Source of the DNA: Metridium senile
Taxonomy: Eukaryota; Cnidaria; Anthozoa; Actiniaria; Metridiidae
Reading direction: 5' to 3'
DNA: 64,000 bases
Assembly: GCA_949775045.1 (NCBI GenBank)
Contig: OX459095.1
Span: 34,772,768 to 34,836,767, forward strand
Of the stretch, positions 43,588-55,115 are shown piece by piece. Numbering within the stretch: the first letter of the stretch is position 1; each line of letters starts with the position of its first letter. The notes below the pieces were generated by a model. That model saw only the letters and a list, made by a program, of their open reading frames with translations. It was not told the origin of the DNA and ran no database searches. The position numbers and the translations under genes were made by a program.

Positions 43588-44801
43588 CAGGGCGCTTGAA
43601 GGTAGGGCGGCGAAACGGACCGGGCCGAGCAAAAAATGTGTGATGCGAGGGACTGGGAATGAGTCAAGGTAATTCAAGTTAAAAAAAAAAAAATATGGCT
43701 GCTGGTAGTTTGAATATGGTGAAATTCTCCACGAAATACGTGACCAGGAGCTCCTAGAATTATTGTTTCAGGATTAAACCGATGATTATAACCCTGAACA
43801 AAACGACGAGGTGTCGCAAGAACATAACACAGAAAAGAAAGAAGGTTTCCTTCCAAGCCAATCACACAAAGAACTTTTGACGGAACTGAAAATTTCTGTA
43901 GTCTTTACGGAATCAACAGGCGGCTTTACTTCCTGATGCCGCGGTATCTCTAAAACATTTTTGTTTTTTTTTCCTACCTCGGTTGAAGCTGTTGATGTTA
44001 TTAATCCAAATGTACGAGTGCTTCGCAATGGTTGTCTAGCTAACCGGACTATCGAGCGATATACCAGAAATAAAAGCGTTTACCTTTTCACGAATTTTTT
44101 GCGGTCTCTCAAAATTAACCCCTGGGTTCCCGAGGATGGCTTGCAGGTCGTGTTGGAGTTGAAAGAGCATGTTTTTTAGATGCATTTATATATGTAATTG
44201 TTATATTAACCAAACCACAACTTGTTATTATCTGATGTTTACGAGTTCTCAGTAATTAGCATCAGACGATCGATATTATCTGTCTCGCCACTATATTAAC
44301 GTGCGACGTAGAACAGTCCCATGCTTAGAAAAATCGTATCATTTCTATATCAACTTATATCACTCTAAAATTTTTACAGTCTAAACATAATTTATTACTT
44401 TACACTATGCATGATTTCTGAAGAGGTGCTTTAAGGTGTTTTGAAAAACGGCTTTTCGGAAAATATTTCTTGTACTATTTCTCGTTCGGCATTCGTAATC
44501 CTTGCCCGACTTTTCCGAAAAAAACACTACGAAATCTTTTGTCAAATTATAATTTTTTTTGAGATTATCAATAAAGTTAGTACTATTGAGAACAATACAG
44601 TCCAATACAACAATTTAGCCCTTTTAATAATCTTAAAAATCACGAATATAAATTCGGAAGCCTTGGCATCGCATTACAAGAAGGCGTTGACGGAGGCGGG
44701 GCTCGAAGCGTTATTCCGCTCTCGTTCGCAGTCCCTCTCCGCATCACACATCAAACAAGAGAAAGATTGGCGGTTTCGCCGCCCTACCTCCAAGCGCCCT
44801 G
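43588..44801. mobile_element. hAT-like non-autonomous element, 1.2 kb
   Basis: Terminal inverted repeats of about 80 bp start CAGGGCGCTTGAAGGTAGGG and end with its inverse, CCCTACCTCCAAGCGCCCTG. The flanks are ACTTAGTT (43580-43587) and ACTTGGTT (44802-44809), an 8-bp target duplication with one change. CAGGG ends and an 8-bp duplication are hAT features. Between the arms short frames remain (for example 43961-44179) with no transposase motif I can recognise, so it probably depends on another element. Confidence 0.75.
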
Positions 44802-45187
44802 ACTTGGTTTTATCACAAGCGCGCGCTTGACCTCAATTATACGTCATGCTTTCATCGCTCGTTATAAATAAACGCAATTTTCAAATTTAAGTTTTCGGCA
44901 TATTTTTCCATTGGCTTATTATGCCAAATTACAGGACAAATTCAATTTAATACATACGACTTATAATACAAGGGAATTTAGCTCCGCGATAGAATGGTTT
45001 TCTTTCAAAATTGATAGGTGTTTGTATGGGGGTACATTGGCCTATTCCTTGACAGAAGTGACGTCACAGTTGGACTTCACGGGCCATTCACACATATAAA
45101 GAAACAACTCAACGAAGGTTTTGTCATATCAAATTGGTTTGGTTTACAGACTTTGTAGAAACAAGAAATTCGTGAAAAAGTGTTTCA

Positions 45188-45442
45188 GACAATCATTGAC
45201 AAAAGTGTTGGCACGAATGTGATAAAGTAATTTTAGCACTGCTGAAATTCTACTTCTCCCCCCACTTCCCTTCGCAATGTTGAGGAGGGAGTCATTGTTT
45301 GGTGCTTGTGTGGTTGACCTGTCAATGCGCTATCATTTCAGGGGGGGGGGGGGGGGGGATTTTTTATACTTAAAATAAATGAAGTAGTCACTATGAGATA
45401 AAATACTAAAATCGTGCCAACTACTTTTGACAATGATTGTAG
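45188..45442. repeat. About 255-bp inverted-repeat element with G run
   Basis: ACAATCATTGACAAAAGTGT followed by TGGCACGA on the left matches the inverse of TCGTGCCAACTACTTTTGAC, AATGATTGT on the right. An 18-nt G run (45341-45358) is inside. Likely a miniature element. Confidence 0.6.
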
Positions 45443-45653
45443 ATTTCAGCTATAGTTAGTCTGAGTTATTTGTGACTTTAACAGATTTGTAAGTAGGTTA
45501 TTGTAAAAGTAAAATTGGACTTCGAGAGGAACATTCAAGACATTTGCAAGTATAGGCAGATTTTGAGCAGTCCATAGGACCATATCTAGAACTCTTTATT
45601 TAAGGCTCTTGAGTAAAACTCATCGGCTGATAGTCTCTGAGCTTTTAGTACTT

Positions 45654-45930
45654 TTATGTTTTATTAGGTTTCCCTTTCTTGGTATATTTGTCTACGTTGA
45701 ATAGAAGCTGTTTGGTTGTATTATGGTTTGTTCGTCTGCTGATATGTGCTAGATATTTTGCTTGTACTATATCGGTAAATTTAGTTATTGAAGTGGTTTT
45801 GCAGATGCGGAGGAGATCGGAGTTAGAGTATCGATATCGATAACAAGGTTCAACATCTACACTGCCTTTGTCTGTGATGTCATTATCTTTGTCCGCCATG
45901 CTGTCTTTCCTTGCATAGCCATTTTTTTTC
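45654..45930 (-). pseudogene. LINE C-terminal fragment (minus strand)
   Basis: The frame reads YRYSNSDLLRICKTTSITKF, TDIVQAKYLAHISRR and KQLLFNVDKYTKK. This resembles the end of another LINE type, in which a helical region SI..FI..QK.KYL.HI.RR precedes the C-terminus. It starts in repeat sequence at about 45930, so it is a short relic. Confidence is moderate because the motif is not unique. Confidence 0.4.
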
Positions 45931-46130
45931 AAATATCTATTTATGGGAAAATCACATTCCACATTACTTTAGCACTCAGTAATTTCAAAAACCATTGTGG
46001 GGTTTTCAAATATCTCTTTATGGGAAAATCATTTTCCACATTGTCATTACTTTAGAGCTGTGGTAAATTCAAAAACTATTGTGGGGTTTTCAAATATCTA
46101 TTTATGGGAAAATCATTTTCCACATTACTT
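45930..46130 (+). repeat. Three tandem units of about 80 bp upstream of a LINE ORF1
   Basis: TTTTCAAATATCT(A/C)TTTATGGG followed by AAAATCA and TTCCACATT...ACTTTAG occurs at about 45930, 46007 and 46091, spaced 77 and 84 bp apart. The last unit ends 130 bp before the ORF1 ATG at 46263. It could be the 5' end of the LINE with repeated promoter units; this is inference from position. Confidence 0.7.
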
Positions 46131-46262
46131 TAGAACACCTATTTCCTGGGTAGTATGCTCAAGGCGTGAAGGGAGCTCGGAATCCACGGCCTCCAAAAAT
46201 TGTACAAATGTCTCTTCTTATGTAAGATTTATCAACTATTAAGTTCAAGTAACGAAAGTTAA

Positions 46263-47034
46263 ATGAGTAGGAGAGGCAGAGAGGATCTGTCAAGTTGTTC
46301 TAGCGAAGAACCATCGCCGATGTCAAAACATCTCAAAATGGCCGACGAAGAGAATGACGAATCAAATGCCCCAACAATGGAAATGGTTTACAAAATTCTT
46401 ATGCAGGTCCAAAAAAACACAGATGTCTTGATAGAAGATATAGTAGGAAAGCCAAAGAAGATGTAGAAGAGCTAAAAAAAGGCTCTAAGTTCTCAATCGA
46501 AAAGTTTGAGGAGATTACCAAAGAAAACTCAAAGCTTAAAGAAACAAACTAAAGGAGGCTATAACTAATATGAATAAGAAAATAGAAGAGCTAGATGAGA
46601 CACAAGATAACCTGAATCAGTACCAAAGAAAGCATAACTTAATTATCCAAGGAATACCGGAAGGCAAAGACGAAGACCTAGATGAAACGATTAAAGAATT
46701 GGGTGATGCTCTGGACGTCAAGATCGACAGCGATGATATAGATATCGTTCACAGACTGTATTCTACACAGAAACCAATACCAATAATTGTTAAATTCTTT
46801 CAATACTCAGCCAAAAAAGAAATGTATGCAGCTCGGAGAAAGTTAAAACCCCTTACAACGCAACAACTGGAGGCTACTAATTGTCTTTATGGTGCTGAAA
46901 GGATCAACATAAATGAAAACCTGACAACCCAGAGAGGTGCCTTATTTGCCGAGGTGAGAAAACGGGTAAAACAAAATAAGTGGCATGCTGCTTGGACACT
47001 AGACGGTAAGATCTATACTTATAACCTAAAATAG
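46263..47034 (+). pseudogene. LINE ORF1 protein, broken once
   Basis: The first frame (46263-46466) is a charged N-terminus (SRRGREDLSSCSSEEPS, VYKILMQVQKNTDVLIEDIV). A one-base break follows, then the sequence continues in other frames as a coiled coil, and 46570-47034 encodes HNLIIQGIPEGKDEDLDETI, DIDIVHRLYSTQKPIPIIVK and INENLTTQRGALFAEVRKR, the RRM and C-terminal domains of an L1-type ORF1 RNA-binding chaperone. The coiled coil would drive trimer formation. A stop near 46550 is also present. It is followed by ORF2 at 47278 on the same strand. Confidence 0.75.
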
Positions 47035-47277
47035 GTTGATGACTCTTACTTCTTTAAGCAATGATTCCAACCTACAAACCTACACAAGACTCTTTAAGAG
47101 AGACAGTAAATATCGGCTAGAGTGTGCAATAGTAAGCAACGCTAAATAAACAACTCTGGAGGAATTTGTGGTTGCAGATCTGGTCAGAGAATAAGTTATA
47201 ATCCACCGCCAACCGCAAATGAAGCTGAAAGCTGTGCAAAACTGCCGATAAAACTTATTTATTCGAGCTCATTACGT

Positions 47278-49111
47278 ATGCAGCATCGTCCATTTTCGAA
47301 ACCAGCCAACCATATACTCATCGAAGTACCCATTATCAACAAATCTACAATAAATTCATCAATTCCCAGGAGTGATGTTTATCCAGTCCCTAGATTTATG
47401 CTAAGCAACATCTGCAGCTTAAATAAGACTGTTAAAAAAGTGCGGGCATCAACAGCGCTTGCGGCTGATATGAGAACTCTGGACATTGACATCGCTATTA
47501 TTTCAGAGACACACTTGAACAACAAGATACCTGACTCTGTTGTTGGCATTGAAGGATATTCCATCTACAGGAGAGACCGTGATTGGAAAGATATTGACAA
47601 ACTTAAGAAAGGAGGCGTTGCCATCTACGTCCGTGAACACCTGAAAGTACTTGCTGTAAAGCGAGACTCGGCCTTTGAGATGTTAAGTATGCGTTTATTA
47701 CTCCCATCCAGCCACGAAATGCTAGTTATTGGTGTTTATCATCCTCCTAAGGTGAATTATATGGAAAATGCATTGATTGACGCAATTACTTCAGTTACTG
47801 ATTATTTCCTTGACTCTGTTCCTGATGGCGCTATTATGTGTGGCGGAGATTTAAACAGACTTAATCTCGAACATTTATCTACCGTTGCTGGCCTTACTGC
47901 TCTAGTAGATTTTCCTACTAGGGGCAATGCTACACTTGACAACTGTTTAACTAACAAGCCTGTGCTGTTTCAAACACCTTATCCTTAAGAACTTGATCAA
48001 AACTGATCACATTAGTGTAATACTTCCTCCTGGGAACAAGTTGAAACCTTTGCGCACCAAGTATCAGTTTAGAGATTACCGAGAACATCGCAAACTAGAG
48101 TTCGCCAATAAAATCCAGGCCTGTGATTGGTTGCATGTGCTGAATACTCAAGATGTTGACTGTGCGACTAATCGACTTAATGACACTCTTCATAACATGA
48201 TGGACTCGTGTTTGCCGGTGAAAACGGTCACTATGTCTACGAGAGACCCCCCCCCCTGGATTGCCCCACTTCTGAAGTATCTGTTAAAGAAAAGAAATAA
48301 AGCTGTGGCGTCTGGAAATGAAGTCAAGGTCAACGAACTTACAGAGAGAGTGTCTGCTGTTATAGCAGAAAATCGTAAGAACTGGGGAAATTCCGACACC
48401 TATAGGGGATCACAGCAATGGTGGCGCAAAGTTGAGAACATTTCTTTGAGGAAACACAATTCTCAGCTTGTTCTTGATGACAATTTCTTAGAAGGTCTAA
48501 ATGACTTTTTTGGAAATCTTTTTCATGACAATGAATATGTGGAGCCTGAATTAGTTGACATCGACCCTGGCACTGTGACCACGCCTATTCTAGACGAATA
48601 TGGTATACCATCGGGGCCAGGTGCTGATTTCTTTATCGTAGATAAAGCAATCAGCACCTGGTCCCGATGGTATACCATATTGGGCATGGAAAGAAAATGC
48701 AGACTTACTCGCTACCGTGATTACTGCTATATGGAACCTATCACTGAAGAATCACACTTGGCCATCTGCATGGAAACAAGCTAATATTAACCCTCTCCCT
48801 AAAGTGGACACACCTATTGAATATCAGGATTTTAGAGGCATTAATGTTACTCCTATAATTGCCAGATGTTTTGAAAGAACTGTGTATAGAACTTTTAGCA
48901 AGCCTGTATTTGAAGCCAACCTTAGTCCTTCTCAATTTGCTTACCGAGATGGATGTAACTGCACTGATGCTCTATTGAAGCTACAATATAACTGCCTGAA
49001 AGCTCTCGATGATACAGAAACTGAAGCCGTCAGACTTTATGCCATGGACTTTTCTAAAGCTTTCGATAATGTTAGACATGTACTTTTAAGTCAGAAACTT
49101 AAAGCCCTTAA
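47278..49111 (+). pseudogene. LINE ORF2: endonuclease, linker, RT start
   Basis: 47278-47988 holds an AP-endonuclease-like domain: PRFMLSNICSLNKTV, AIISETHLNNKIPD, GVAIYVREHL, VIGVYHPPKV and CGGDLNRL. A one-base shift near 47985 leads to 47993-48784 (ISVILPPGNKLKPLRTKYQF, linker), and the RT begins at about 48645 in a third frame: PGPDGIPYWAWKENADL, TAIWNLSLKNHTWPSAWKQA, DFRGINVTPIIARCFERTVY and LYAMDFSKAFDNVRHVLL (first catalytic Asp). It stops at 49108, where a TTAA element is inserted; the RT resumes at 52302. Confidence 0.8.
48597..48681. repeat. 41-bp inverted duplication in the LINE ORF2
   Basis: The 41 nt at 48641-48681 encode the true RT segment in their sense frame. The 41 nt at 48597-48637 are its reverse complement with two mismatches, separated by three bases. 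The left arm does not belong to the ORF. Confidence 0.9.
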
Positions 49112-52100
49112 GAGCGAGTCCGTGTGAAAACCATGCAAAATCGAAAAATGTGTCTACAACGGGTATCACCGATTTCTTTCATTTTTGGCTGAGATATGTA
49201 TTTTAGTGTAAATATTAACTGTGTGCAATATAAAACAAAAATATTAAATTCTCTAGCAGATATCGAGGTTTAAGGGAATGTAGTCAGACGAACGATAAAA
49301 ATTGCTTGAAATTTACACCAACTTTACAAATCAATTTCTCTAAAAATATAGCTTTTTTCTTACCTGGAATTCGTACAGACCTACTACAACATATAATAAA
49401 TACAACGACAGTATCAAAGTATCAAAAGATTTATTTAAAGAAAATTTTTGCTTATTTACATATCAGGCTATGAAATCTACATTTTGAGTATGGCATTCTT
49501 AAAAATTCGATATACAAGATCCGGCAACTTTTTAAAACGACAAAGTTTGACTTTTATGTACAACTGATAATGGTTAACAAATACAAAGAAAAAAATTTCT
49601 GTAAAGTTTTAAGGGTGAAGAGATACAGTATCACGAATTTCGCGTTTTTACACGTATCCAATTATAAGACTAATGACCATTTGCGACTAAAAAAGCCGAT
49701 AAGTTTTAAAATACTTACCTAAAAACCACAGCTAATGTAGTAGTGCAATTTAAGAAGTCATAAATGTACAATGTTAAAATATTTTAACTATACGCTGTTT
49801 TTTTTTTTTCCGAAAGAAATACACACAAAAACATGCCGAGTTTGCATCAACGATAATGCTAAGCTGATCAAATGGTTCAAATTACAACAAAGAGCCTTGA
49901 GTTGATTTTAATATGTATAAATATTCGAAACTTAAATGTTTAAGACAGCAGATTCGTAAAATAAAAGTCGAAAACGTGGAAATTATCCAAATGACAACGA
50001 CTGCGTAGCCAAGTGTGATTATCAGTACTAAACAATCAACTGTCATGAACTGGTTCCCGGTATTAACCATTTTAGAGTTAACTTTCAGAAAAGCATGTTA
50101 TTATGACATAAAAAATGGAATGAAATAATAGTGATAATAACAATAAAATAAAATAATGCCGGCACAACAGAGATTGTAAAGTGAGTTAGCGATTCTCTTC
50201 CGTCAAACAAATTGTCTATTAAAATATTTGCATACTAATGTCAGTGAAAACAAATTTTATCCTAACGATGTATTCTACGGGTATCAGAACGTTAAAACTA
50301 AATAAATGTATATTTCTTGGACCAACTATTCTATTTGAAATAATATTTTTTACCTAGCTGTTTTTTTGTTCACATTGTCAGTTGTTTATAGTAATTATCA
50401 CTAGACTAGACCATGTTTGATTGACGGAAGAGAATCGCTTCACACGGTCGTTTGGCGGGAATGGCAAGTATTTTAATACTTAAAAATCGATGGTAATCCA
50501 GATTCATCTTATTCACTCTCTAGATATCTCAACGTAAAAAAGAAACGGCTCAATTCAAAGCTCTTCGATACTAGTTGTCAATATATATAGTATTCAATGG
50601 AAATTCCTTTAAACGATATAATAAACTATTTAGTATTTTTAATTTCACCGAAACTCAGATGGGATCGAAAATGCAACCCTTACTTAGATGTAACAATACC
50701 TTGACCAATTTTGCATAACATTCCTCATGTTTCGAACATCTCTTGAGAAATACGCTTTGCATGTCCACCTCTGGCAGGCTTTTGTTTAGAATCGTGTGGA
50801 GGATGCTTACAGACTCGACTGGGACGCCAGCCTAAACCAAAGTGGTCTCTATGCAGCGGACATATTGTCATATCATCTGTATTTTCAGTTTTAAAAACAC
50901 CAGCTCTTAAAAGACAAAGTTCCCACTCGTACTTCACATCTTTGGAAGAAGTTTTTAAACAGCCAAGTAGATGGGTGCAGATAATCTTTGTACAAGATTT
51001 TAAAGGTAGCAAAACAAAACAGGTGTCATTGTTTCTTCGAAAACTTCCATAATTTTCCACAGAAAGATTGTGAAAAGAGAAAACCGCCATAAAAGAATTA
51101 CTGTATGTCAAAATTAACCTCAACTAATGCACGTAAAATGAGAATTAATGTCGGTGTCTACCAAACATGCCAATTAGTCGAATGTCAATTTCAAATTTAT
51201 GCAAAACAACAAAGAGAACACTTGAAGTAAAATATATGTCTTTTATTAAAATGTGTCTTGCTAGAACTTTAACAATATATTTTTATGAAAACGTATTCAT
51301 ATCCCTGGAGAGTGATCATAATCAGGAAAATAGTAAATCAAAAAGGTTACATAGTTTTATATAGTACACTGTTACTTTGTCTGTTTCTGTTTTTAGCAAC
51401 CGCATGAGCTCAATAATTTCTTTAACATGTTGTGTGTGAGGTTAATAAATGCATAATTCTAATACTGTAAAAATTATTTTATTTCAAAAAATGATAATAT
51501 TGTGAAAAAAATATTATGAAATATCGTTTTTACCAGACATAGGAAAGCCGAAGGTAGACAGACGAAACATTACTGTATTCGGCTTACAAGCCTAAAACTT
51601 AGTTATTTGTTGTAACATTATCTTATATAATGATGAATATCATTATTTTAATTTATATAATTGATTATTATCATTATTATCATTATATTGGGATCATATT
51701 TAGCGTGTTGTAGATTTGTTGTATATTTAGTTTTGTCACGTGACAACTTCAAACAATGTAAATTTCATCATTTTCTTAGTTATTTTTCGCTTGAAAAATA
51801 AATACTTTACATACTTTTTTTTCGATAAAACATTGTCTCTATCATCATACTATCTGATAATGGTTTCAAAGTTATATGAATAACTGCCGGATAGGTGCAA
51901 ATAGCTCTTTCCTATATATATTTTTACACTTTTCGTCAAAGCTGAAAAATAGCAATAACTCATCTCTTTATAAAACAACCCAATATTTGTTTCACGACTT
52001 TTTATTCAACTTAAAATACTAATAAGATAATGTGCTAAACGTGGGCAGAATATTGGTGCAGGAAACAATCTGCAAAGGAAATACGAGGCCGTAAAACTTT

Positions 52101-52297
52101 AGGTATATTTTATGCAAATTTTGACCGTTTTTAGGGTAAAATACTCAAACGGTTATAACTTTAAGCCTTTTTAATTTAAAGCCAAAAAAATTCACCAAAG
52201 TAATAAGTTAACTAAGATGTACAATCGAGCTAAGTTTGAAGAAAATCGGTGATGTACGGTGTAGACTGGTCTGCATGGTTTTCACGCGGACTCGCTC
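49112..52297. mobile_element. 3.2-kb TTAA-flanked element inserted in the LINE
   Basis: GAGCGAGTCCGTGTGAAAAC at the left is the inverse of the right end (one change in 26 bp). TTAA lies at both sides (49108-49111 and 52298-52301). Removing the element and one TTAA restores the LINE RT frame across the site. Inside is AT-rich sequence and one coding-like exon on the minus strand (50725-51123). I see no transposase, so it is non-autonomous. TTAA target choice is known for piggyBac-type transposases. Confidence 0.85.
50725..51123 (-). pseudogene. Cys/His-rich exon of an unnamed family carried by the TTAA element
   Basis: The 132-residue frame has VENYGSFRRNNDT, a middle helix (SKDVKYEWELCLLRAGVF), then MTICPLHRDHFGLGWRPSRV, CKHPPH and RGGHAKRISQEMFET. 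The spaced C-x2-H...C...H residues suggest a zinc-binding unit. I have seen similar C-P-x-H-R-x-x-x-G-x-G-W-R-P segments in multicopy coral proteins, function unknown. AG acceptor-like sites precede the block. It may be a captured host exon or part of the transposon's own gene. Confidence 0.45.
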
Positions 52298-52301
52298 TTA
52301 A

Positions 52302-53240
52302 TCTTAATCCTTTTCTTATCAATTGGTATCTTAGTTTTTTGAAAAACAGGAAGCAGCGTCTAGTTTTTAGAGGTAACGTTTTTAGTTGGCATAATGTCAA
52401 TAAGGGCACCACCCAGGGTAGCGTCAGTGGGCCTTACTTATTTAATGCTATGACACACCTTATTAAATATGAAGATGATACCACTATGCAAGTAACTGTT
52501 TGCAAGTCTAGTCCAAATAGATCTCAGGACACTGTATGCTATGTAACGTTACTAAATGTAATGAACTTTGTCTTCAGAAAAAGACTAAAGTTAGCTATAA
52601 CCCTGTAAATAACATTAAGCAGGTAGATTCTATTAAGTTACTATGTGTAACCTTACAAAGCAATTCTAGATTCACTGTGCACATTAGAAATAAGCTATTA
52701 GAAGCAAACAAATGTCTTTTTGTTATGAGGAGCCTTAGAAAAGAAGGGTATTCTCAAGCTGATATTGACCACCTTTTTACTTCTATAGTTTTACCTAAGC
52801 TTACTTATGGGCTCAGTGTATATGCTGCTTCCAAACCTGAGCTAACTACAGTACAAACTTTTCTAAGCCGTTGTTACAAGCGAAAGTACATTTCATATTT
52901 TATATAGATATTTTTAATTTATTAGATAAATCAGACTGTTCTATTTTTCATAAAGCTTGTAATGTTAGCCATCCTCTACACAGTTTTTTACCTAAAGTCA
53001 AGGAGTCCTCTCTAAGACTTAGAAATAATAGCAGTCTCCTACCTAGAGTTAATACGGAGCGTTTCAAAGCATCTTTTATAAATAGGCTATATTTTAGATA
53101 TAATTTATTCGCTAAATAGTATAATTTGTATATAATTTTTTATCACATAATATTGATTGTAAATAATTAGTATGTTATCTAGATATATTTATTGTAAATA
53201 ATTAGTATCTATTTTTACTAGTTATAATAAAGACATTATT
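52302..53240 (+). pseudogene. LINE ORF2, RT end and 3' tail
   Basis: The frame restored across the inserted element reads [36 protein letters not shown] (RT turn), then [10 protein letters not shown], where the usual A of YADD is Glu. Further frames give IKLLCVTLQSN, VMRSLRKEGYSQADIDHLF, VLPKLTYGLSVYAASKPEL and LRNNSSLLPRVNTERFKASF, the thumb and C-terminal domain. Two frame breaks occur at about 52540 and 52890. The 3' end is an AT-rich tail with ATAATAAAGACATTATTATT, as expected for the end of a LINE copy. Confidence 0.78.
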
Positions 53241-53245
53241 ATTAT

Positions 53246-53766
53246 AGGCGAAAAATCCAAAATGCTCATACTTTGCCAGTTGATAGCATTTGGGGAGCTA
53301 GGCAAATATGTCACAAACAACATAAAAACAAGGTATATAAAACAAAATTTCTAACATCTTTTTTGACAACGAGTAGAAATTAGGCCAGGGAAGGTGATTT
53401 TGAAATATTTTTTTTGCAATGGCATTCAAGACATGGTCGAAACACAGTACTTCACCTGGGTTATAGCCGAATGTGTTGATTCATCGTGGCAATTTTTTTT
53501 GGCTTGGGAAAAAAATGAGAAAATACCCAATATTGAAAAATCCATAAAATAGTAAAAACTCGGTCGATTGGAAAGTTATATACACCAAAACCTTTTGAAA
53601 AATGTGTGATTGATCTTTAACTTGAAAAGAGCCCGGTTAAGAAGTGTTGTAAAAACTCAAAAAAGTCGATTTTCTCCAAAAATAATTATATTTCGAATTT
53701 TTTTTAGTGATTAGCTTCCCAAATGCTATCAACTGGCAAAGAATGAACATTTTGGATTTTTCTCCT
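53246..53766. repeat. 521-bp foldback element
   Basis: Inverted arms of about 55 bp: left AGGCGAAAAATCCAAAATG...TTGCCAGTTGATAGCATTTG; right CAAATGCTATCAACTGGCAA...CATTTTGGATTTTTCTCCT. It begins at the very 3' end of the LINE. No coding sequence. Confidence 0.75.
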
Positions 53767-54568
53767 ATTGCACACTCTGGTCGATATTTACCGCAAAACC
53801 ATGTAGTATAAACAGTACAATGTGAAACAAGTATTCACTATGAAATGCAATAGAACTTGTATACATTAATTGGCTTGATGCAGGTAGACTCGCTTCCATT
53901 TGCTGCATAACAAACAGATTATTTGTTTTGACTTTGATGTTCACATGACGAGCTTAGGACAACTTCGGATTTCTCAGCAGGAACTATGTGATATCACTTT
54001 AATCTCATTTAGATATTTATATTTGAAGTGTATTTGTTGACAGGAGGTTGTCATTAAAGTTAAAAGTTCTACTGAAATATTATCTCAGTTATAAGCATGA
54101 CAAAATTCCCGCCAAAACCCAAAATCGATCATAGAGGCAAGATGATGGTCGACTACAGACGTGTTTATTTGTCTTCTAAGGGTTATTGGATCCAAACTGG
54201 AGCTCGAAAAATGATGGTATCCACTTTATAATAATATATATCTAGTCGATGCATAAATCATGATTATTTGAGCATTTTAGAAGTGAGATCTCTAGAGTAA
54301 ATAGACAAGGGATATGGCGGGAAGACGGACAGTTCGTGCTGCCAACCTTTCAGCGCAAAAATCACAGGCAATGTTCATTCCATTTGGTTTATTATTATGA
54401 CTTATGTGCAATTATAATGGCAAACAATTGGATTCTGCCCTATTTAATATTTTCAAATAGGAATTGGTTCTCAATCAAAATGATGTAGATTCATAAATAT
54501 AATATTTATTTAGTCATCTGCCTGTCTTAGAATAACTAAAATATCTTCGATATACTATAATATCGTAT
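53767..54568. other. No gene recognised
   Basis: AT-rich sequence without coding similarity or clear repeats. Confidence 0.5.
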
Positions 54569-54730
54569 AATAGTTATCTGCCGGTCTTATTCAGTTGCTT
54601 GCTTGGGTATTTATTTACCTGTAAGCACTGGTATTAGGCTTGGGCACACTTATTATATTAATATATAATAATTTAATGTAATAGTTATCTGCCTGTCTTA
54701 TTCAGTTGCTTGCTTGGGTTTTTATTTACA
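54569..54730 (+). repeat. Two direct copies of a 55-bp segment
   Basis: AATAGTTATCTGCC(G/T)GTCTT followed by ATTCAGTTGCTTGCTTGGGT occurs at 54569 and 54678. The spacing is 109 bp. Confidence 0.75.
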
Positions 54731-54759
54731 AAATATTAATACAATTATACCTACCTTAT

Positions 54760-55115
54760 CAAAAGTTGGTATACAATCATTATACATATTTCATACATGG
54801 GGTATACTTCAATAATATACCAAAAAATATACTTCAGTGGTATACTTTTAGTAACCATAATTTGGAACTATTTTTGGTATGCACCTAGTATACTGCGATA
54901 CAGAGAGTATACAAAAAGTATACACATTTGGAATTATGACAAAAAACAGTGAACATAACTTCAAAAATGTACTAAAAGTGTACATCAGTGGTATACATTT
55001 AGTATAACCCTAATATTATACTTTAATATAATAATACTCTTAGTATATTGCATTGATACAGAGAGTATAGTACAAAAAGTATACACATTTGGAATTATAT
55101 GGCAGTATACAATAA
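54760..55115. repeat. GTATAC-rich repetitive stretch
   Basis: The palindrome GTATAC (or TATAC with G/A) appears about a dozen times. A 40-nt block with TACAGAGAGTATA, AAAAGTATACACATTTGGAA occurs at about 54899 and 55061. No gene. Confidence 0.6.

Noticed and set aside
43961..44179. 72-residue frame in the hAT-like element as a transposase
   Set aside because: No hAT dimerisation or catalytic motif is visible and the frame is closed on both sides.
47985..49111. Programmed frameshifts in the LINE ORF2
   Set aside because: The breaks fall inside domains and at ordinary sequence, so they are mutations and not recoding sites.
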